From: Larkinella arboricola
GTDB lineage: Bacteria > Bacteroidota > Bacteroidia > Cytophagales > Spirosomataceae
Length of the DNA: 64,000 nt
Assembly (NCBI RefSeq): GCF_003259745.1
Contig: NZ_QLMC01000001.1
Location: forward strand, 1,674,001 to 1,738,000
Direction: 5' to 3'
Part shown: positions 25,606-33,796 of the stretch, in pieces
Layout of the letters: each line of letters starts with the position of its first letter
Numbering within the stretch: the stretch's first letter is position 1
Translations under genes and position numbers: made by a program
Notes under the pieces: model-generated
What the model was told of the DNA's origin: nothing
What the model saw: the letters and a program-made list of their open reading frames with translations, nothing else
Databases searched by the model: none

Positions 25606-27000
25606 TCATGCAATTTTCTGCGGTATTTCCGCCGTCAGGGCTTCCCAGATTTTGTCGTAAACCTCAACCGCCGGGATTGGCGTTGCGCTGGATTGTCCTT
25701 TGCGGGAGGAGACAAAAACCGGATGATACGCGGGTTGGGTTCCGACGCGGCCGTGGGAGCCTTTAATGAGCGTGGCATCCAGCGGAATAACGCTCATCAG
25801 GTAACGGAAGCCTAGTTTTTTACGGATCAGGGTATAACCGGCTTTCAGCTTAATCAGCGGATTGGCCGGGTCCATAAACATCTCCACGGGGTCGTAACCG
25901 GGCTTGCGGTGAATATCGACCAGCCGGGCGTAATCCGGGGCTTTCGCGTCGTCGTTCCAGTAATAGTAGGTAAACCAGCTATCGGCGTCGGCCATCAGCA
26001 CCAGATCGCCCGAACGCTCGTGGTCAATGTGGTATTTCTGTTTGCCGGCCTTGTCCAGAATCAGTTCAATACCGGGCGTTTTCTCCAGAATTGAACGAAC
26101 CTGCGCGGCACACGACGGGTCGTTGATGTAGATGTGAGCTACCTGGTGATCGGATACGGCAAAGGCCCGTGATGCGCCCGCATCCAGCAATTCCAGCCCC
26201 TGTTCAACCCGAACGTTGATCAGTCCGGCTTCCCGCAGCAGCCGGTTCAGGTGAATCGGTTTGCTTACATTGGTAATGCCGTATTCCGACAAAATGATGA
26301 TTTCGGTGTCCTGCCGTTCATAGTGCTGAATCAAATCCTTGAGTACGTCGTCGATTTCGTGCAGCTCCTTCGAGATTTTTCCCAGGTCCTGTCCGAATTT
26401 TTGCAGACAGTAATCCAGGTGCGGCAGGTAAATCAGCGTCAACGTCGGATTATGCCACCGGTCCACCAGCAGTGACGCATCGGCAATCCAGCGGGTCGAT
26501 TTGATGTTGGCGTTGGGGCCCCAGAAGTTAAACAGCGGAAACGTGCCGAGCGCATCCTGAAGGCGGTCGCGCAGGTCGGAAGGGTGGCTGTAGCAGTCGG
26601 GCGCTTTAACACCGTCGGCGTGGTATTGCGGGCGCGGTGTTACCGAGAAGTCGGCGGATGAATACATGTTGTACCACCAGAACATCTTGGAAACCGTAAA
26701 TGATGGATCGAGTTGCCGGGCGCGCTCCCAGATTTTTTCGCCATTAACCAGCTTGTTTGACTGCTTCCAGAATTTGATTTCGCAATCGATCCGGTCATAC
26801 CAGCCATTGGCAACGATGCCGGTTTCGGTGGGCCATTTCCCCGTTACGTAGGTGGATTGAACGGCGGTGGTGACGGCGGGCAGCATGGGTTCGATGGAGG
26901 AAAGCTGCTTATCCGCTACCCATTGTTTCAGAAAAGGTGTGTGCTCGCCGATCAGCGAAGCCGACAGGCCCACAACGTCGATGACTACGGTTTTTTTCAT
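25606..27000 (-). CDS. eboF: EboF-type alkaline-phosphatase superfamily phosphodiesterase
   Basis: 464 residues from the ATG at 27000, which overlaps the eboE stop by four bases (ATGA); a Met seven codons upstream would lie inside eboE. It is a nucleotide pyrophosphatase/phosphodiesterase-type member of the alkaline phosphatase superfamily: VVIDVVG with the first metal Asp, PAVTTAVQSTYVTGKWP with the nucleophilic Thr, LPHLDYCLQKFG with further metal ligands, and GSHGRVG near the C-terminus. Ebo clusters commonly end with such a gene. The substrate is unknown; hydrolysis of a phosphodiester or phosphonate in the traffic of the Ebo metabolite is an inference. Confidence 0.88.
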   Translation of the reverse strand: MKKTVVIDVVGLSASLIGEHTPFLKQWVADKQLSSIEPMLPAVTTAVQSTYVTGKWPTETGIVANGWYDRIDCEIKFWKQSNKLVNGEKIWERARQLDPSFTVSKMFWWYNMYSSADFSVTPRPQYHADGVKAPDCYSHPSDLRDRLQDALGTFPLFNFWGPNANIKSTRWIADASLLVDRWHNPTLTLIYLPHLDYCLQKFGQDLGKISKELHEIDDVLKDLIQHYERQDTEIIILSEYGITNVSKPIHLNRLLREAGLINVRVEQGLELLDAGASRAFAVSDHQVAHIYINDPSCAAQVRSILEKTPGIELILDKAGKQKYHIDHERSGDLVLMADADSWFTYYYWNDDAKAPDYARLVDIHRKPGYDPVEMFMDPANPLIKLKAGYTLIRKKLGFRYLMSVIPLDATLIKGSHGRVGTQPAYHPVFVSSRKGQSSATPIPAVEVYDKIWEALTAEIPQKIA

Positions 27001-28223
27001 GATAGTTTCTTTAAAACCCACTCCAGTTCCCGGCCAATCGAATCATTCAGCCGCATTTTCAAATCTTCGGGCAGAACTTCCCACGTATAGGTTTCCACTT
27101 CCAGTTGCGTCGTAAACGGCTTTTCGCGCTGCAACCGAAGCACTTCTGTAATATCGTCCTGCGTCGATTGCAGCAATCCATAATCGGCTACAAACAGCGG
27201 TACGTGAAAGTGAGACCGCCATTCGACATGATTGTTATCAAAAGCCAGCAGAGCCTCCGGCAAATCCGGATATCGCAGTAGATCACCCTCGGCATTCTGA
27301 GCGACGACCTGATGCAAATACGTCGGTTCGTTGAACTGCCTGAACTGATCGAGTACGGCTTCGCGGCTGTTTTTTTCAACCGGAAACGTTGCTTTCAGGG
27401 CCGCACTGATCTGGATCTTACCAACTTTCAGATCGTTGTCCTCCAGTTTTTTCAGCACCTCGTCCGGGCGTTCGTACCCCACGGCAAAGTGGCAAACGTC
27501 GTAGCACAACTGCACGTGTTCGCGCAGTGCCGCTTCGCACTCTCCCGCCGACCAGCCAAACTCGTCGTTCAGCCGCTCAATGCCGATAGGCAGCAGATAG
27601 AGGTTAAACCATTCAATAAACTCGTCGCCCGTTTCGAGTAAACCGTCGGGTTCGGGCTCAATATCGAGGTGGAGGCTGATGCCTTCCTGTTGCTTGATCC
27701 GAACCAGTTCTTCCACCACCGTCAGCATCCGTTGCGTCGTGGCTTCAAAAGCCAGATCGCGTTCGTCCCGGTTTCCCCACTGAAACCAGTAGCGGTAGGA
27801 GAGGGGTGAGGTCGAAATGCCCGCTTCCGTAAGCCGAACCGCCGGGTTTGCTCTGACCAAAGCCGCCAGCAAATGAAAAAGACGGATGGTGTATTCGACC
27901 CGTTCGGAGGTCCGCCAGTCGGGTGCGTGAACCTGATCCTTTACGCGCGTCCGGTGAAAGCCGCCGTATGGAAAGCCGTTCATCGTATAGATGTAGCAAT
28001 CGTTGTCAGCCAGCCATTGTTTAAATTCCTGTAACCGTTCGGGCTGGGTCAGTTCCTCACTGGCGATGTTCGACAGCCGTAAGCCAATGCCAAACGGCGC
28101 GTCGGGGGAGAGCTTCTGTTTGAGGGCTGGAATGGCCTCTTGCAGCGCAATAAAATGCTCCGCCCAATGTTCACCGGCGTGGATGTTGGTACAATACCCT
28201 AAATGGCCAAGCGGAGTTTTCAT
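26997..28223 (-). CDS. eboE: EboE metabolite-traffic protein (TIM-barrel)
   Basis: A 408-residue protein of the xylose-isomerase-like/AP-endonuclease-2 barrel superfamily. It begins with GHLGYCTNIHAGEHW, the hallmark of EboE. Other barrel strands: CYIYTMNGFPYGGF, SLHLDIEPEPDGLLE, LCYDVCHFAVGYE and SHFHVPLF, with His/Glu/Asp in positions expected for metal binding. In cyanobacteria, ebo genes are required to move the scytonemin monomer to the periplasm; the chemical step of EboE is not established. It overlaps eboD upstream and eboF downstream by four bases each, so the three are translationally coupled. Confidence 0.9.
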   Translation of the reverse strand: MKTPLGHLGYCTNIHAGEHWAEHFIALQEAIPALKQKLSPDAPFGIGLRLSNIASEELTQPERLQEFKQWLADNDCYIYTMNGFPYGGFHRTRVKDQVHAPDWRTSERVEYTIRLFHLLAALVRANPAVRLTEAGISTSPLSYRYWFQWGNRDERDLAFEATTQRMLTVVEELVRIKQQEGISLHLDIEPEPDGLLETGDEFIEWFNLYLLPIGIERLNDEFGWSAGECEAALREHVQLCYDVCHFAVGYERPDEVLKKLEDNDLKVGKIQISAALKATFPVEKNSREAVLDQFRQFNEPTYLHQVVAQNAEGDLLRYPDLPEALLAFDNNHVEWRSHFHVPLFVADYGLLQSTQDDITEVLRLQREKPFTTQLEVETYTWEVLPEDLKMRLNDSIGRELEWVLKKLS

Positions 28224-29368
28224 GCGGGCTGAATTTCGTTTTCTTTCAGAATACCAATCACTTCGCGAATCCGGCTCAGGTCCATTTCGTGCACTTCCTG
28301 TCCTTTGCCGAGCGCGGTCAAAAGCATGATGGTCAACTGGCCGCCCAAATGCTCCCGGAATTCATTCAAGCCTTTCAGCACACCGTCGCCCTCCAGTGCG
28401 GGGTGGAAGAGGGAAAAGCCGAGGGCACGTTCCAGATTCAGGATACGGTTGGCGTCGGCTTCGCTGAGCCAGCCTAGCCGCTGCGAATATAAACTGTCGA
28501 GGGCAATGCCAATGGCAACGGCTTCGCCGTGACGCACCTCAAAATCAGTGAGTTGTTCGAGTTTGTGGGCGCTCCAGTGCCCGAAATCCAGTGGTCGTGA
28601 AGAACCCATTTCGAACGGATCTCCGCTGGCAATGTGATTCAGGTGCAACTCGGCGCAGCGATGAATCAGGTACTGCATCGCGTTCAGATCACGGGTGGCC
28701 AGCTTTTCGGCGTTGGCTTCCATCCACTCAAAAAAAGCCTGGTCTTTAATCAGGGCGACTTTAATGGCTTCCGAAATACCCGCCCGCCAGTCGCGGTCGT
28801 CGAGGGTCGTCAGAAATTTCGGGTCGTTAAAAACTGCGGTCGGTGGAGCAAACGAACCCAGAAAGTTCTTCTTGCCCCGGTAATTGACGCCATTTTTGAC
28901 GCCGATACCCGAGTCGTTCTGCGACAAGACCGTGGTCGGAATCCGGATGTGCCGAATGCCCCGGTGTGAGATGGCGGCCACATAGCCCACCAAATCCAAT
29001 ACAGAACCGCCACCAACGGCTACCACATACGAATGCCGGTCAATACCGTGCCGGTCTATCGCGTCAACGAGCTGTTCAACCAGCGCCGGATCGTTTTTGG
29101 CGCCTTCACCACCCGGGATGACGATCAGATCCGGTACAAGATCAACGATGGACAGGTTCGCGAAATACGCTTTGATCTCATCCAGCAAATCGGGATGGCC
29201 TATAGTAACTCCTTCATCCAGAATAAATAATAACTTTTTACGAAAGCCTTCTGAATGGTTTTTTTTCAGAAAATTAAGAAAGGTCGGGTTACTGGTTTCG
29301 AATAGACGGTCGGAAAAATAAACATCGTATGTAAACCGAACGCTAAAGCTTTGGTGAAGGGTATTCAT
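28220..29368 (-). CDS. eboD: EboD, 3-dehydroquinate-synthase-like protein
   Basis: 382 residues from the ATG at 29368 (MNTLHQSFSVRFTYDVYF). The frame stays open upstream to 29512, but that extension overlaps eboC and shows no conserved residues. It is a dehydroquinate synthase superfamily enzyme: GGEGAKND, VAVGGGSVLDLVGYVA (NAD binding), IPTTVLSQNDSGIGVKNGVN, GISEAIKVALIKD and LDFGHWSAHKLE with the zinc ligands. Because aroB is normally a separate gene, this EboD is presumed to use another sugar-phosphate-like substrate, as for 2-epi-5-epi-valiolone-type cyclases; this is inference. It lies 92 bases after eboC. Confidence 0.9.
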   Translation of the reverse strand: MNTLHQSFSVRFTYDVYFSDRLFETSNPTFLNFLKKNHSEGFRKKLLFILDEGVTIGHPDLLDEIKAYFANLSIVDLVPDLIVIPGGEGAKNDPALVEQLVDAIDRHGIDRHSYVVAVGGGSVLDLVGYVAAISHRGIRHIRIPTTVLSQNDSGIGVKNGVNYRGKKNFLGSFAPPTAVFNDPKFLTTLDDRDWRAGISEAIKVALIKDQAFFEWMEANAEKLATRDLNAMQYLIHRCAELHLNHIASGDPFEMGSSRPLDFGHWSAHKLEQLTDFEVRHGEAVAIGIALDSLYSQRLGWLSEADANRILNLERALGFSLFHPALEGDGVLKGLNEFREHLGGQLTIMLLTALGKGQEVHEMDLSRIREVIGILKENEIQPA

Positions 29369-29460
29369 TCCTTGCAATGGGGATTTGTAAAAATGTAAAG
29401 TTACTAAAAAACAACACGGGCTTCGTCTTTTAGAACACACAATTGGTGGGATCCGTTCGG

Positions 29461-30336
29461 TTAGGTTACCGCAAATACTTTCGCCAGCAGCCGCGACAAT
29501 GGCAGGAGGCACACAACCAGCATCGCCAGCGGAAATGACGCAAAAGCAGCGACCCAGGCGGCATTCATCACAATTAAGGAAAGGACCCCTGCCTGGACGG
29601 CCATGCCAATATTACGGCCAGCGGGTTCGCGGACGGCGCGCCACAGGGGCGGAAAAATAAAGTAGCCAAATAAGAGAAGGAACGGAAAGGCGGTTCCTAG
29701 CTGGAGCTGACGCTGGGCAATGGCGCCGATGCAGCCGATTACCAAACCGTACAGCAAACCCGCAATACGCAGCGTGCCGGTATTTCCGCCGTGCACTTCG
29801 CCCCGGCTGATCATGGTAATGGCGGCTATGTAGATAATCGGAATCAGGCCCAGCGACGACCAGACCGGAACCTGATCGGGCAGAATACTGATGCCCAGCG
29901 CCAGATTAAGACCCCGGCACAAACCCATGTTCAGCGGTCCCAGAATTGCGCTGTGTTTTCCAAATTTGTCGTAAACCACCGACGCGACGGCGATGGCAAT
30001 GGCCAGCCAGCCCGCCGTCGGGTTGACCATCCAGGCCGCCAGAATACCGATGGCCAACAAAATGAGGGCCAGCGACGTGGCCGCTCCCAAACTCACCTGG
30101 CCGCTCGGAATGGGGCGCTCCGGCCGTTCAACGGCATCCAGTTCGGCGTCGAAAACGTCGTTGAAGACCACCCCTCCGCCATACAGCCCCACCGTTGACA
30201 GACATAGCCAGCCCACCGGCACCGGATCGGCATCGGGAATGACGTAATAACCGGCAATGGCCATTCCAGCCATCACATCGGCAACGGCGGTAACCAGGTT
30301 CGCAGGACGGGTTAGGCGGAGAAGCGGAAGAAGCAT
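29461..30336 (-). CDS. eboC: EboC, UbiA-family prenyltransferase
   Basis: A 291-residue polytopic membrane protein with about eight to nine hydrophobic helices. The UbiA aspartate motif NDVFDAELD is at residues 59-67 followed by ERPERPIPSG, and the second Asp motif is YDKFGKH near residue 122. It should transfer a prenyl or comparable group within the inner membrane. It sits between eboB and eboD on the same strand. The palindrome at 30344-30417 occupies the gap from eboB. Confidence 0.92.
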   Translation of the reverse strand: MLLPLLRLTRPANLVTAVADVMAGMAIAGYYVIPDADPVPVGWLCLSTVGLYGGGVVFNDVFDAELDAVERPERPIPSGQVSLGAATSLALILLAIGILAAWMVNPTAGWLAIAIAVASVVYDKFGKHSAILGPLNMGLCRGLNLALGISILPDQVPVWSSLGLIPIIYIAAITMISRGEVHGGNTGTLRIAGLLYGLVIGCIGAIAQRQLQLGTAFPFLLLFGYFIFPPLWRAVREPAGRNIGMAVQAGVLSLIVMNAAWVAAFASFPLAMLVVCLLPLSRLLAKVFAVT

Positions 30337-30343
30337 ATCGGAA

Positions 30344-30417
30344 ATGCGGAATGGTGAACAAGGAATACCGGTGTCTATTTTACCGGTAATACGCCTTTAT
30401 TGTTTACCATTCCGCAT
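30344..30417. repeat. palindrome between eboB and eboC
   Basis: Perfect 12-bp arms ATGCGGAATGGT (30344-30355) and ACCATTCCGCAT (30406-30417) continue inward with AACAA/TTGTT and a pair of ACCGGT boxes. It would fold into a long stem in the eboBC transcript and may tune expression between the two genes. Confidence 0.8.
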
Positions 30418-30424
30418 GAATCGT

Positions 30425-31357
30425 TTATTTAATGATTGTCGAGGACTTGTCTACCCGCGGTGCCTGGCCCCCACGGAGCACGGAGCTGCCGTTGTAACGC
30501 TGGCTCTGGTCGATGTCGATGGGTTGTTCCAGTTCTTCAATACTGAGCTGGCCGCTCTGGGCGAAAGCCGTCACCGCATTCTGGAACGTTACAAGTCGGA
30601 TGGTTTCGTCGGCGATACCGCGTTCTTTCATCAGGGCTGCGGTTTTGGGCAGCGCCAGCGGATCGCTGATACCCCAGTCGGCCGCCGAGTTGATCATGAT
30701 GCGCTCCGGACCGTATTGTTTCACAACTTCCACCATGCGCTCGTTGCCCATTTTGGTGAATGGATAGATGGTAAAGCCCGCCCAGAAACCCCGATCCAGG
30801 ACTTCCTTAACGGTTTCTTCATTGTTGTGGTCGACAATCACCATACCCGGGTCCAGACCGTGTTCGAGGGCAATGTCCATGCTGCGGCTGGTACCCTGTT
30901 TTTTGTCGCGGTGGGGCGTGTGAATCTGAACCGGCAAACCGGCTTCTTTCGCCAGTTCCAACTGCGCGCGGTAGTATTTTTCTTCAGCCGGAGTCTGGTC
31001 GTCAAAACCAATCTCGCCCACGCCGACAACGCCTTCTTTGTAAATGAACAGCGGCAGAATTTCCATGACCTGCTCCGCCAGAGCCTCGTTGTTGGACTCC
31101 TTGGAATTCAGGCCGATGGTGCAATAATGCCGGATACCGAACTGCGACGCCCGAAACCGTTCCCAGCCGACCAGACTGGCAAAATAATCGCGGAAGGAAT
31201 CAACCCCGGTGCGCGGCTGACCGAGCCAGAAGGCGGGTTCGATGAGGGCCACAATACCGGCGTCGGCCATCGCCTGATAATCATCGGTAGTGCGGGAGGT
31301 CATATGAACGTGCATGTCGAAGAACTTCATGCCCCGTACGGTATCTAAAAAACTCAT
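30425..31357 (-). CDS. eboB: EboB, TatD-like metal-dependent hydrolase
   Basis: A 310-residue amidohydrolase-fold protein. MKFFDMHVHMTSRT carries the HxH metal motif, GVVGVGEIGFDDQ the bridging Glu, PVQIHTPHRDK and MVIVDHNNEE further His ligands, and MINSAADWGISDP the final Asp; the set matches TatD-related EboB. It is the first gene of the eboBCDEF unit, with a promoter at 31383-31414. Start at 31357; a Met ten codons further in (31330) is possible. The substrate is unknown. Confidence 0.9.
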   Translation of the reverse strand: MSFLDTVRGMKFFDMHVHMTSRTTDDYQAMADAGIVALIEPAFWLGQPRTGVDSFRDYFASLVGWERFRASQFGIRHYCTIGLNSKESNNEALAEQVMEILPLFIYKEGVVGVGEIGFDDQTPAEEKYYRAQLELAKEAGLPVQIHTPHRDKKQGTSRSMDIALEHGLDPGMVIVDHNNEETVKEVLDRGFWAGFTIYPFTKMGNERMVEVVKQYGPERIMINSAADWGISDPLALPKTAALMKERGIADETIRLVTFQNAVTAFAQSGQLSIEELEQPIDIDQSQRYNGSSVLRGGQAPRVDKSSTIIK

Positions 31358-31382
31358 GGTTTAGCTGACTTGTCGAAAAAAA

Positions 31383-31414
31383 CAAAGGTAGTTGACCCGT
31401 CTGCGAGTTGCAAG
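31383..31414 (-). promoter_or_regulatory. promoter of the eboBCDEF unit
   Basis: Read on the minus strand: CTTG, a 20-base spacer, then TACCTTTG (complement at 31383-31390). This matches the Bacteroidota -33/-7 consensus with one mismatch and puts the transcript start about 20 bases before the eboB ATG. Confidence 0.65.
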
Positions 31415-31564
31415 CGGATTTCATACCGGCAACCATTAGAAAATGATTAAGAACCGTTGCCTTTTTATCAAAACCGAAGCGAAAAACGTTAGTTACATAA
31501 GAGACGATAATCCGATTGTCGTTTACGAAGAAAGTTACGTTGCACCATTTTGAGTTAACTAACC

Positions 31565-32212
31565 ATGAAGATCACATTTCAGATTCTGCTGTGGGCGGGT
31601 ATTTGTGCGGGGATAGGAAGTGGAATCAGTTCCTGCCGTCCCGACGCACTCGATGGCCTGTCGCCGGAAGAGAGCCAGGTATTTATTACCAACCGCGACC
31701 GTTCGGTCAATTTCGCCACTTACAAAACGTTCAGTTTGCCGGATTCGGTACTCGAGATTTCCAACGATCAGGCTCAGATTTCCATGACGGGTCTGGAACC
31801 CACGTTCCTGAACCGGCTGGCGCAGGAGCTAACCAGTCGGGGGTATCAACGGGTGAACCGGAGGGCTGATTCGGATTTAGGCGTTGCCGTCATGCGGATT
31901 AATAACAGCTATGTGGGCGTTTCGTCGATGCCGTATTCGTCGTATTACCTTGATTACTGGGGCTACGGCGGTTTGGGCGGCTGGGGTGGCTACAGGCCGT
32001 ATTATCCAAGCTATTACTCCTTTTATCAGGTAAGCGATACGTACTGGATGATTCAGCTGATTGATTTGAAGAACCCGAATACCGCCGATCAGGAACTGAA
32101 CGTAATCTGGCAGGCGCAGATTCGCGGCAGCGGTATTTTCGACGCCAATTCGATTGATGCCATCATCACCCGCGTTTTTGAACAATCGTCTTATCTGCGG
32201 GCGAACCAATGA
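31565..32212 (+). CDS. DUF4136 domain lipoprotein
   Basis: A 215-residue lipoprotein. The signal peptide ends in ISSCRPD (lipid Cys at about residue 24). The DUF4136 fold is evident: FATYKTFSLPDSV, LEPTFLNRLAQELTSRGYQRV, DLGVAVMRINN, and WMIQLIDLKNPN, IWQAQIRGSG near the end. A Tyr/Gly-rich loop (about 122-150, YWGYGGLGGWGGY) is typical of Cytophagales members. Its role is unknown; it is likely an envelope protein. It is divergent from eboB and interrupts the ebo cluster. Confidence 0.9.
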   Translation: MKITFQILLWAGICAGIGSGISSCRPDALDGLSPEESQVFITNRDRSVNFATYKTFSLPDSVLEISNDQAQISMTGLEPTFLNRLAQELTSRGYQRVNRRADSDLGVAVMRINNSYVGVSSMPYSSYYLDYWGYGGLGGWGGYRPYYPSYYSFYQVSDTYWMIQLIDLKNPNTADQELNVIWQAQIRGSGIFDANSIDAIITRVFEQSSYLRANQ

Positions 32213-32312
32213 ACAGGAGAGAACGAAGTCAGAGAGCGCAGCCGGCTTGAATCAGGATTTGATTGGTAAGTCTGTTGTTGCACCTCTTGTACCTCTAAAT
32301 CCACTAAAAGCC

Positions 32313-32990
32313 ATGAATAAGAAAGTCATATTGAGCATTTTGGGGCTTTTCTGGGCCCTGGGCGCCGTTGCCCAGATTGGTGCCGATCCCGAAGAATCGC
32401 AATCACGAAGGAATTTTGACAACACGCTGTTTGACCGGTTTGTGTCCGGTCGCGTTACGGTTTTTTACGGGGCGGCCTTGCCTATGGGCAGCCAGCAGAA
32501 TTACATTGACAAGGTGGGGAACCGTAATTTCTCGGTGGCCGTGGAAGCCATGTTTCCGGGCCGTTTTTCGGTAGGTGGCCGCATCGGTCAGAACTACTTC
32601 AGCCAGCGGTTGCCCCGTCAGGTTTATTCCTTTGACGACGGCTCCGACGTCTCTGCGGTTCAGACCCGTACGTTAACGACCATACCGCTGCTGGCCATTG
32701 GGTCGGTTTATCTGAACGATATCAATTCAACATTCCGGCCTTATCTGCAAATTGGCGCAGGGGGCGCTTACGTCGATTATACGAAGTATTACGGTACGCT
32801 GAGCGATCAGAAAACGGGAATTCGGGCGGCACTGGCTCCAGCCGTTGGAGCGAAGTTTCAGTTTGGTAAAGGAAACAACTTCGGCGGTGAGGTTCAGGCG
32901 CAGTATCAGAACGTGTTTTTTAAATACAATGAGCTGAACAACAGCAATAATCTCCTGCTGTCGGTTGGCCTGTCGTATCGCTGGCTCTAG
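32313..32990 (+). CDS. outer-membrane beta-barrel protein
   Basis: 225 residues from the ATG at 32313, chosen because it begins a signal peptide (MNKKVILSILGLFWALGAVA, cleaved before QIGADPE); the longer frame upstream overlaps the DUF4136 gene. The mature part alternates amphipathic beta strands (FSVAVEAMFPGRFSVGGRIG; FRPYLQIGAGGAYVDYTKYY; NLLLSVGLSYRWL) and ends with an aromatic-rich strand as barrels do. Function unknown. It follows the DUF4136 gene by 100 bases and may be cotranscribed with it. Confidence 0.82.
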   Translation: MNKKVILSILGLFWALGAVAQIGADPEESQSRRNFDNTLFDRFVSGRVTVFYGAALPMGSQQNYIDKVGNRNFSVAVEAMFPGRFSVGGRIGQNYFSQRLPRQVYSFDDGSDVSAVQTRTLTTIPLLAIGSVYLNDINSTFRPYLQIGAGGAYVDYTKYYGTLSDQKTGIRAALAPAVGAKFQFGKGNNFGGEVQAQYQNVFFKYNELNNSNNLLLSVGLSYRWL

Positions 32991-32998
32991 AGGAACGG

Positions 32999-33037
32999 AC
33001 CCACGGACTAAGCGGGTGCGCCTGCTGTTCCGTGGGT
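32999..33037. terminator. convergent hairpin overlapping the 3' end of eboA
   Basis: Nine-base arms ACCCACGGA (32999-33007) and TCCGTGGGT (33029-33037) form a stem between the convergent barrel gene and eboA, reaching into the last codons of eboA. It lacks a T-tract. Confidence 0.45.
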
Positions 33038-33760
33038 ACCAAACAATGCTTCCAGTTCGGTCCGGTTGCCTTCGGTAACAAACGGTTTCACCAGCGTCCA
33101 GAGTTCGGGGTGAATGGTGCGTCCGGCGGCCCGACGCTCCTGGGCGTAATCAATGGCAATGCGCGCCAGCCGTTCGTTGGTACGCTCCTGAAAACCGGTA
33201 ATCTGTTCGACGGCTTTATCGCTGAAGAAGGCTTTCATAATGAGCTGGTTCCAGGCCGGTTCGTCCAGTTGTTCGGCCGGATACGGATTGTGCAGCATGA
33301 GGGCTTCCTGAACGGGGCCGATGTTGCTCCGTACGGCTTCTGTCGCCAGAAAACGCCAGTGTTCGGGGTAGTGCAGCACCGGCAGGGCTGAATACAGAGC
33401 AACCAGTTCGTTCATCTCAGCCGCTTTGAACAGATTCTCAAGGGTGCTTATATAGGCGGATTGATCGTCGGGCGACAAGTGCAGCAGCCACCACACCCGC
33501 GCTAGCCGGTCGAGCGTCCAGCCCTCCACCGTAAAACCGTTGCGCAGATTCTGAATTTCGTCGGCGGTCGCTGGTGGAACCGTAATGACCTGTTTGCCGA
33601 CAACGCGCGGCATGGCGGTAAAAACCCGGTAAAAGATGGGTTGCGTGGGCGTTTTGCGGTAAGCGTCGGCTTGTTGGATCAGGTATGTAACGGCTTTTTC
33701 GGCGTTCGGTTGCCGTTGAATTAGGTCGAGCAGGGCGTCGGAAAGTGCAGATGAATTCAT
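33008..33760 (-). CDS. eboA: EboA-domain protein
   Basis: A 250-residue all-helical protein resembling EboA. Supporting segments are FTVEGWTLDRLARVWWLL, ENLFKAAEMNELVALYSAL, LHYPEHWRFLATEAVRSNI, NPYPAEQLDEPAWNQLIMKA and NERLARIAIDYAQERRAAG. EboA normally heads the ebo operon; here it lies 1.65 kb from eboB and 36 bases after the recombinase gene, whose transcript may carry it. The biochemical role of EboA is not known. The C-terminus overlaps a convergent hairpin. Confidence 0.82.
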   Translation of the reverse strand: MNSSALSDALLDLIQRQPNAEKAVTYLIQQADAYRKTPTQPIFYRVFTAMPRVVGKQVITVPPATADEIQNLRNGFTVEGWTLDRLARVWWLLHLSPDDQSAYISTLENLFKAAEMNELVALYSALPVLHYPEHWRFLATEAVRSNIGPVQEALMLHNPYPAEQLDEPAWNQLIMKAFFSDKAVEQITGFQERTNERLARIAIDYAQERRAAGRTIHPELWTLVKPFVTEGNRTELEALFGTHGTAGAPA

Positions 33761-33796
33761 GCCGTAAAGGTAACAAGCAGATTAACGACTGGCAAC

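Noticed and set aside
30257-31348. Open frame of 363 codons on the plus strand
   Set aside because: Antisense to eboB, which carries all metal ligands; no family features in the antisense translation.
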